Positions 7,262 through 12,256 of a stretch of 12,256 bases of DNA are shown piece after piece. The DNA lies in NCBI GenBank assembly GCA_947177715.1, contig CAMWVM010000023.1, positions 1-12,256 of the forward strand, read 5' to 3'. How positions within the stretch are numbered: position 1 is the first letter of the stretch; the number at the start of each line of letters is the position of its first letter. The DNA comes from an uncultured Ruminococcus sp. (GTDB lineage: Bacteria; Bacillota; Clostridia; Oscillospirales; Ruminococcaceae). Below the pieces are notes generated by a model. That model was not told the origin of the DNA. It searched no databases and saw only the letters and a program-made list of their open reading frames with translations. Position numbers and translations under genes: made by a program.

Positions 7262-8427
7262 TATTCAATACCTCTGCTGATAACCTCAAGACACATTCTG
7301 CCATTATGATATGGGCACTTCCAAGGACCCACGATTTCCTTGTGTTCAAAAGGCTTTCCGTCAAAACCAACCTCGTTAAACCATTCTGAACCCTCACGCT
7401 TATCGATCATACCAACCTTTATATATTCCCAGATTTCCTTTGCAACATCAAGATATTTTTCATCGCCGCTCTTTTGATAAGCGTTAATAAATCCTACTAC
7501 AGATTCAGCCTGTACCCACCATACACGCTTTTTCTCTATATAATCCTTATCTCTTTCGGTGTTAAGTGCACCGCCTTCATATGCGAGATTATAAATGTTT
7601 TCGGAAATTCTCAAATTTAAGTTCTTGAACTTCTCCATAAGCTCTTTATCGCCGATTGTTTCACAAGCAAGATCCACAAGCCAAGTGGCTTCAATATCAT
7701 GACCATAAGAATGAATGTCACCGATAACCTCCAGCTTTGTGTCAAAAAAGACCTTTAACATATCATTATCAGCGTCAAAAACCTTATCAGAAACCTGTGA
7801 AAGAAGGAATCTTAAACGTGATTCAACTCTTGGGTTTTTGCCGGCTTTGAGAAGCTCTGTGTAAGCCTCAATAAGATGAAGAATAGTGTTCATAGTCTTG
7901 TCAGCCATAAGTCCGTTTTCTGAAAGTGCATCATTGGAAATAAGTTTCCAATCCTTTGAAAAGGCTTCTCTGTAACCATATTCATCTAAAGTATTTGTTT
8001 CAATATCATCAAAAAGCTTATATGCCAAATCAAGAGCAAATTTTTCTCCGCTTGCATTGTAATATGCACTTAAAGCATAAATTGCAAAGGCAATATTGTA
8101 AGTGTGCTTCATTGTGTCAACAGGATTGCCCTTATAATCAAGCATCCAGTAAACTCCGCCGTTATCATAATCAATGCTGTGGTTCTTCACAAATTCAAAC
8201 GCATGATTTGCAAGCTCCAAACACTTTTTGTCCTTCAGCACACTATAACATTTTGAGTAGAACCAAAGAATACGGGAGTGGAGAATAACACCCTTGTCTG
8301 CCTTTTTATCCACATTCAGGTCATAACCCATGTATCCGTAGAACCCGCCGTTTTCTTCATCCTTAAGTCCGCTCCAGAATGGTACGATATGATTTTCAAG
8401 TTCGTTTTTTACTTCTTCAATGAACAT
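7261..8427 (-). CDS. ce: Cellobiose 2-epimerase
   Basis: A 388-residue enzyme of the N-acylglucosamine 2-epimerase (AGE) fold, cellobiose 2-epimerase branch (EC 5.1.3.11). It inverts C2 of the reducing-end sugar of beta-1,4-linked disaccharides: cellobiose to glucosyl-mannose, and mannobiose to mannosyl-glucose. It acts in the cytoplasm after disaccharide uptake. Length and sequence agree closely with my memory of the Ruminococcus albus enzyme, and the active-site residues fall at the same numbers: Arg52, His243 and Glu246 and Trp249 in HDIEATW, Trp304 and Glu308 in VWWVQAE, and His374 in PYHNGRM. His243 and His374 are the proton-transfer pair in that family. The SD AGGAG lies 8 bases before the ATG, overlapping the end of the DinB-like gene (4-base gap). 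In R. albus the gene is linked to mannan use with a GH130 phosphorylase. Here the only linked glycosidase is the GH5. Confidence 0.95.
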   Translation of the reverse strand: MFIEEVKNELENHIVPFWSGLKDEENGGFYGYMGYDLNVDKKADKGVILHSRILWFYSKCYSVLKDKKCLELANHAFEFVKNHSIDYDNGGVYWMLDYKGNPVDTMKHTYNIAFAIYALSAYYNASGEKFALDLAYKLFDDIETNTLDEYGYREAFSKDWKLISNDALSENGLMADKTMNTILHLIEAYTELLKAGKNPRVESRLRFLLSQVSDKVFDADNDMLKVFFDTKLEVIGDIHSYGHDIEATWLVDLACETIGDKELMEKFKNLNLRISENIYNLAYEGGALNTERDKDYIEKKRVWWVQAESVVGFINAYQKSGDEKYLDVAKEIWEYIKVGMIDKREGSEWFNEVGFDGKPFEHKEIVGPWKCPYHNGRMCLEVISRGIE

Positions 8428-8431
8428 AGCA

Positions 8432-9118
8432 TTAACTCCTTTTTCGATTTTTCTTATATTTTAATATGATATCACGAACATCATTCAGATGTATGATCTG
8501 ATGTTTAGTCATTGGCATAGTTATAATTCCCGAAACGGTTTTCTTTCCCCAATAATCCATTAGCCACAGGGTTTGAGGGATTACCCCTCCCTCATTTTTT
8601 ATTCTGCAAACTTCATCGTTCAAAAATCTTCTCGACAGTTCCTCAATGGTCAGCTGCTCAATAAACATTTTGGTTTTCTTCCCAACTTCTTTTCGATAAA
8701 GGAGAAGATTTTCTATGGAAAGTTCACTGCCAAGTCTGAATATTTCCTCATCAGTCATGGCATTTCCCGTGTCAGTAACATCAGTACCTAATTTATATCT
8801 AAACTCGTCAAATTTTTGACGGTTTCGGCATAACAGAATACTGGTTGTCAAATCTTCAATTCTTGTAATATGCCATAAATCCCATGCCGACGTCATATTT
8901 TTGGCAGTAGGACAAATATTGAAGTTATTTTGATTTAAATCCGAAATAACTTCATCATAATAAGTTGGACTTTCAAGTCCATAAACTTCTCTTTGGTGAA
9001 GCTGGCTGTGAAGGTATTGCAGTTCAGTCCTGATGTTTTCAATATCAGTAGGCTTTTTCAGCAAAAGCTGAAGATTTTTAAAGTGTGGAATCCAGTGCTC
9101 TTTTGAATTATATGCCAT
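8432..9118 (-). CDS. DinB-like four-helix-bundle protein
   Basis: A 228-residue predicted soluble, helical protein resembling the DinB/YfiT-like superfamily (damage-inducible-type metal-binding helix bundles; members include thiol-dependent transferases, though most are uncharacterised). The visible support is SAWDLWHITRIEDL (His83), typical of the first metal-binding helix, and TKHQIIHLND with His206 and His210 in an HxxxH arrangement near the C-terminus. Together these give the three-His site expected of the family. The N-terminal 70 residues are less typical and contain HSQLHQRE. The start is 2 bases after the DUF1015 stop, with only a weak GGTG as SD, so translation is probably coupled to the upstream gene. 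The C-terminus is basic (KKNRKRS). Function unknown; the family assignment is by motif recognition only. Confidence 0.68.
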   Translation of the reverse strand: MAYNSKEHWIPHFKNLQLLLKKPTDIENIRTELQYLHSQLHQREVYGLESPTYYDEVISDLNQNNFNICPTAKNMTSAWDLWHITRIEDLTTSILLCRNRQKFDEFRYKLGTDVTDTGNAMTDEEIFRLGSELSIENLLLYRKEVGKKTKMFIEQLTIEELSRRFLNDEVCRIKNEGGVIPQTLWLMDYWGKKTVSGIITMPMTKHQIIHLNDVRDIILKYKKNRKRS

Positions 9119-9120
9119 GT

Positions 9121-10383
9121 CTACACCGTAATTTTTCTTGCTTCAATATAAAATCTTTTATCCTCAGCGTGTCCCATTGAAAAGGTTTTTCTTGGCAAAG
9201 CACCATCGCATATGACTGTCGGAAAAAGCTCTTCTTTTCCCATATCAGGGAGAATAAAACCTACAGAGTTTTTATCCATCGAAAGTTTTTTTACAACATC
9301 AGTTCCGTGAATATAGTCAATCTTACCGCAGTTTTCCTCCAAATACTTGTCAAGAAAGTTTTGCAATGAACCTACAGTCAGCTTTGAAGTTGGATTGTGT
9401 ATATACATATCCTTGATTTTTCCCTCTTGGACGATTTGTATTTTCTGTTCCGACTTGTCTTCAGTTAAATCAAGACTGCAAATCATTTCAGCCAAAAGCT
9501 GCGTTCTGTCGATATCAGTCACGATTCTGTGTATAGCCTCAAATTCCAGTGCAGGAGAATGAAGGTTTACAATTTCAACCAAAGCATATCTTGCAGGATG
9601 ATTTGACATATCTTTTCCTGGGTTTTCCTTTTTAAGCTGTTCGTAAAATTCCTTTGCAGTAGCAAGAGAGTGATTTCCATCACCCATAGCAAAGACCAAA
9701 GGAGCTTTTTCATTAAGTTCGTATTTTCTGTTAAACTCATCAAGGTCGGCTAACTTATCCAAGGCTGCAAAAATGCTGTCCTGCATGTATTTTGTTAATT
9801 TATATCCGCTGATTGCACCGCCGTTTTTCATTAGCTTGAAATTATAAAGAGCTTCCATTTCGCTCTTCAAGCTTTCAAGCGGTTCTATTACGCTTTTTTC
9901 TCTGTCATCAATGAGAATCATAATATGCGGAAGTTCAATATCCGCACCTTTTCTTACCTTAAGTCTTGGCGGAATTCTTTCAACAACTGTCGCTTCAGTT
10001 GCCCTTACAGGCGTTGTCGAACCTTTCTGATAACTGTAATCCTCTAAATCCAGCTTGCCTACAATTCCTGCTCTCATCTTACCATCTGATTGAATTCGTT
10101 CAATGTATATAAGAGCGTCCTTATATTCTTTAAAAGTATGAGTATTGAGGTATTCTTTCATATTATCATGAATTTTTTCAATTCTCTGATCGACATCAGC
10201 AGCCTCAAGGTAAACCTCTGGTAAAATAAGATTTAGAGCAGACTTGCTGTTCTCAGTTATTCCCTCAACACCTTCCCAGTATTCAGGTTCTGAAGTATAT
10301 TGGTCACAAGCGACAACCGCCCATTTTTCCATATTTGCGTTTTCCGGAAGCAGTATATTTGCATTTTTAAAAGCTGTTGACAT
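9121..10383 (-). CDS. DUF1015-family protein
   Basis: A 420-residue cytoplasmic protein matching the DUF1015 family, which is found across bacteria and archaea and typically has 400-430 residues. Features recalled as characteristic are an N-terminal stretch with VVACDQYTSEPEYW (residues 23-36), the GIVGKLDLEDY region near 106-116, TTPVRATEATVVERIPPRL near 123-141, and the strongly conserved MGDGNHSLATAK at 233-244. The last of these looks like a catalytic or nucleotide-binding centre. The biochemical function is not established for this family as far as I know; a relationship to ParB-like/serine-kinase folds has been discussed but I cannot confirm it here. It is the first gene of the five-gene unit. 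An AGGAG SD lies 9 bases before the ATG. The downstream DinB-like gene follows after 2 bases, suggesting the two products act together or are needed in fixed ratio. Confidence 0.85.
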   Translation of the reverse strand: MSTAFKNANILLPENANMEKWAVVACDQYTSEPEYWEGVEGITENSKSALNLILPEVYLEAADVDQRIEKIHDNMKEYLNTHTFKEYKDALIYIERIQSDGKMRAGIVGKLDLEDYSYQKGSTTPVRATEATVVERIPPRLKVRKGADIELPHIMILIDDREKSVIEPLESLKSEMEALYNFKLMKNGGAISGYKLTKYMQDSIFAALDKLADLDEFNRKYELNEKAPLVFAMGDGNHSLATAKEFYEQLKKENPGKDMSNHPARYALVEIVNLHSPALEFEAIHRIVTDIDRTQLLAEMICSLDLTEDKSEQKIQIVQEGKIKDMYIHNPTSKLTVGSLQNFLDKYLEENCGKIDYIHGTDVVKKLSMDKNSVGFILPDMGKEELFPTVICDGALPRKTFSMGHAEDKRFYIEARKITV

Positions 10384-10411
10384 ATATAAAAACTCCTTTT
10401 GGATTTTTTAG

Positions 10412-10421
10412 AAAACGTTTT
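10412..10421. promoter_or_regulatory. AAAACGTTTT palindrome in the operon leader, possible LacI-family operator
   Basis: This perfect 10-bp palindrome with a central CG lies 29 bases before the DUF1015 start codon. A central CpG flanked by A/T arms is the common core of LacI/CcpA-family operators. The outer positions (AG on both sides of the + strand core) match the cre consensus only partly. No clear -35/-10 pair could be matched next to it, so the role is tentative. Confidence 0.3.
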
Positions 10422-10427
10422 AGTATT

Positions 10428-10440
10428 CTGTTTAAAACAG
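10428..10440. repeat. Short inverted repeat CTGTTT-A-AAACAG
   Basis: Six-base perfect arms around a single central base, in the 81-base gap between secA and the DUF1015 gene. The right end (CAG, 10438-10440) is shared with the left arm of the secA terminator, so the two structures could compete. It could be an operator or chance in an AT-rich region. Confidence 0.3.
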
Positions 10441-10460
10441 GACGGCGTTTAACCGTCCTG
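10434..10460 (-). terminator. Intrinsic terminator of secA
   Basis: On the - strand, CAGGACGG and CCGTCCTG (10460-10453 and 10445-10438) form an 8-bp GC-rich stem with a 7-base loop, followed directly by TTTT (10437-10434). It begins 4 bases after the secA stop codon. It should end most secA transcription before the DUF1015 gene, although the T run is short and read-through into the operon is possible. Confidence 0.8.
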
Positions 10461-10464
10461 AAAA

Positions 10465-12256
10465 TTAATTGTTTTTATTCGCCCCGCAGCATTTCTTATA
10501 TTTCTTGCCGCTTCCGCAAGGGCACGGTTCATTAGGTCCGACCTTTTTCGCTTTTCTTGTAATACTTTGACTGCTTCCTGCGTCAGGCTTCAGTACCTGT
10601 TCACGCTTTGGAGCAGGATCGGCTTTTTGCACCTTGATTGTAAACAACATTCTTACAGTATCCTCACGGATTGCATCAATCATGGCATCAAACATATCAA
10701 AGCCTTCCATACGATACTCAACAACAGGGTTCTTCTGACCGTATGAACGAAGTCCAATACCCTTCTTAAGCTCATCCATGTCATCAATGTGAGCCATCCA
10801 CTTGCTGTCAACAACCTTAAGCAATACAACACGCTCAATTTCACGAAGAAGCTCTTTACCTAAATCGTCCTCTCTCTTCTGATAAATAGACTTTGCACGC
10901 TCGTTGAGCATGTTTATAATATCTTCCTTGGTGATTTCATCAAGTTCCTGTGCATTGTAATTGAAATCATCGTCGACAGTAATGATACCTGCAAGATGAT
11001 CCTTAAGACCTTCAAGATTCCAGTCATCGTGGATTTCATCGTCAAACAGATACATGTTTACACAGTTGTCCACAAAATCCTTAATCATAGTGAGAATATA
11101 ATCATGAATATCTTCACCGTTAAGCACTTTTTGTCTTTGACCGTAAATAATTTCACGCTGCGTGTTCATTACATCGTCGTAATTGAGCACGTTTTTTCTT
11201 ATGTTGAAGTTTCTTCCTTCGATCTTCTTCTGCGAGGACTCAATAACATTTGTCAGCATCTTTGATTGAATAGGAGTATTCTCATCAACATTGAGAGCTT
11301 CCATCATATTTGTTATTCTGTCGCCGCCAAAGATTCTCATAAGATCGTCTTCAAGCGAAAGATAGAATTGGCTTTCACCCGGGTCACCCTGACGTCCCGA
11401 ACGTCCTCTGAGCTGATTATCAATACGTCTTGCTTCATGACGTTCAGTACCAATAATGAAAAGTCCGCCGGCATTTACAACATCTTTAGCTTTTTCAGCA
11501 ACCTCTGCCGAATATTTAGCATATAAATCCTTGTAAACCTTTCTGGCTTCAAGAACGGCTTTGTCATCAGTTTCTGCAAATCCTGTAGCTTCAACAATGA
11601 CTTCTTCCGGAATTTCCATCTTTCTCATCTGAGCAGTAGCAAGATATTCAGCGTTACCACCCAGCATAATGTCAGTACCACGTCCTGCCATGTTAGTGGC
11701 AATAGTAATGGCTCCGAATTTACCTGCCTGTGCAACAATCTGAGCTTCTTTATCATGGTATTTTGCATTGAGCACCTCGTGTTTGATGCCCCTATTTTTC
11801 AAAAGCCTTGAAAGATATTCAGATTTTTCAATCGAAACTGTACCTACGAGAACAGGCTGTCCCTTTTCATGGCACTTTATAATCTGTTCAATAACAGCAT
11901 TAAATTTTCCCTTTTCAGTTTTATAAACAACATCAGAGTGATCATCTCTGATAACAGGCTTGTTTGTTGGAATTTCAATTACGTCCAGCTTATAGATTTC
12001 TCTGAATTCATCTTCTTCCGTAAGAGCAGTACCTGTCATACCTGAAAGTTTTCCGTAAAGTCTGAAATAGTTCTGGTATGTAATAGTAGCAATAGTCTTT
12101 GACTCACGTTCAATTTTAACGCCTTCTTTAGCTTCGATAGCCTGGTGAAGTCCATCGTTAAAGCGTCTGCCTATCATGGTACGTCCCGTGAATTCATCAA
12201 CAATGAGCACTTCACCGTCCTTGACAACATAGTCGATATCACGGCGCATAGTACCA
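10465..12256 (-). CDS. secA: Preprotein translocase ATPase SecA, N-terminus beyond window edge
   Basis: C-terminal roughly 596 residues of SecA, the ATPase motor that drives unfolded preproteins through SecYEG. The frame stays open to the right edge; the first internal Met codon (12249) is not the true start, and about 300-330 N-terminal residues (nucleotide-binding domain 1, including Walker A) are missing. Visible regions in order: the end of the preprotein cross-linking domain (IVDEFTGR, then [10 protein letters not shown]); the second nucleotide-binding domain with [45 protein letters not shown] and the arginine fingers; the helical scaffold/wing domains; and the C-terminal zinc-binding tail [13 protein letters not shown] (Cys576, 578, 587, 588 counted from that Met). 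That tail binds SecB or ribosomes in some bacteria. The segment of about 60 residues between the GGN motif and [11 protein letters not shown] is longer than in E. coli, as is common in Clostridia. Its terminator follows 4 bases after the stop. Confidence 0.98.
   Translation of the reverse strand, partial: GTMRRDIDYVVKDGEVLIVDEFTGRTMIGRRFNDGLHQAIEAKEGVKIERESKTIATITYQNYFRLYGKLSGMTGTALTEEDEFREIYKLDVIEIPTNKPVIRDDHSDVVYKTEKGKFNAVIEQIIKCHEKGQPVLVGTVSIEKSEYLSRLLKNRGIKHEVLNAKYHDKEAQIVAQAGKFGAITIATNMAGRGTDIMLGGNAEYLATAQMRKMEIPEEVIVEATGFAETDDKAVLEARKVYKDLYAKYSAEVAEKAKDVVNAGGLFIIGTERHEARRIDNQLRGRSGRQGDPGESQFYLSLEDDLMRIFGGDRITNMMEALNVDENTPIQSKMLTNVIESSQKKIEGRNFNIRKNVLNYDDVMNTQREIIYGQRQKVLNGEDIHDYILTMIKDFVDNCVNMYLFDDEIHDDWNLEGLKDHLAGIITVDDDFNYNAQELDEITKEDIINMLNERAKSIYQKREDDLGKELLREIERVVLLKVVDSKWMAHIDDMDELKKGIGLRSYGQKNPVVEYRMEGFDMFDAMIDAIREDTVRMLFTIKVQKADPAPKREQVLKPDAGSSQSITRKAKKVGPNEPCPCGSGKKYKKCCGANKNN

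Noticed and set aside
7956..8288. A 110-codon + strand reading frame opposite the epimerase gene
   Set aside because: It lies wholly antisense to a confidently identified gene, has no SD, and its composition (rich in Gln, His, Cys) is what the reverse strand of that gene would give. The other antisense frames in the window were rejected for the same reason.
10384..10437. A sigma-A promoter for the five-gene operon
   Set aside because: Candidates such as AATACT or TTTAAA on the - strand match the -10 consensus at only about four of six positions, and none has a TTGACA-like partner at 16-18 bases. The promoter was left unassigned.

Overview
The window looks like ordinary chromosome from a low-GC Gram-positive anaerobe of the Clostridia, most likely a fibre-degrading Ruminococcus or close relative (Oscillospiraceae). 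This is inferred from four things. Base composition is AT-rich. Shine-Dalgarno (SD) sites are strong AGGAG types. The set includes a YfhO-type membrane protein and a membrane-anchored L,D-transpeptidase. The cellobiose 2-epimerase matches the Ruminococcus albus enzyme in length and in the numbering of its active-site residues. No mobile element, CRISPR array, rRNA or tRNA was seen.

Layout: positions 1-3777 on the + strand hold the 3' part of an M20-family dipeptidase gene (cut by the left edge) and a large YfhO-family membrane protein 46-58 bases downstream. A strong bidirectional terminator at 3778-3812 separates these from everything to the right, which is all on the - strand. Reading in the direction of transcription from the right edge: the C-terminal two thirds of secA (cut by the right edge) with its own terminator; then a tight five-gene unit (10383 down to 5425) of DUF1015 protein, DinB-like protein, cellobiose 2-epimerase, PHP-domain protein and GH5 glucanase lipoprotein; then, after a hairpin and a good extended -10 promoter, a single L,D-transpeptidase gene.

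How the genes work together: the five-gene unit has intergenic distances of 2, 4, -1 and 16 bases, so it is very probably one transcript with translational coupling. Its recognisable core is beta-glucan use. An extracellular membrane-anchored GH5 (subfamily 4-like) endoglucanase would cut cellulose-, lichenan- or xyloglucan-type chains, and the cytoplasmic epimerase would convert cellobiose (or mannobiose) to a disaccharide ending in mannose (or glucose). The GH130 phosphorylase that usually consumes the epimerised disaccharide is not in the window. The roles of the DUF1015, DinB-like and PHP proteins are unknown. The L,D-transpeptidase, YfhO protein and SecA are cell-envelope functions.

No clearly new system stands out. 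The most unusual local signals are a hairpin lying exactly between a perfect SD and the start codon of the YfhO gene, and two small palindromes in the leader of the glucan operon.
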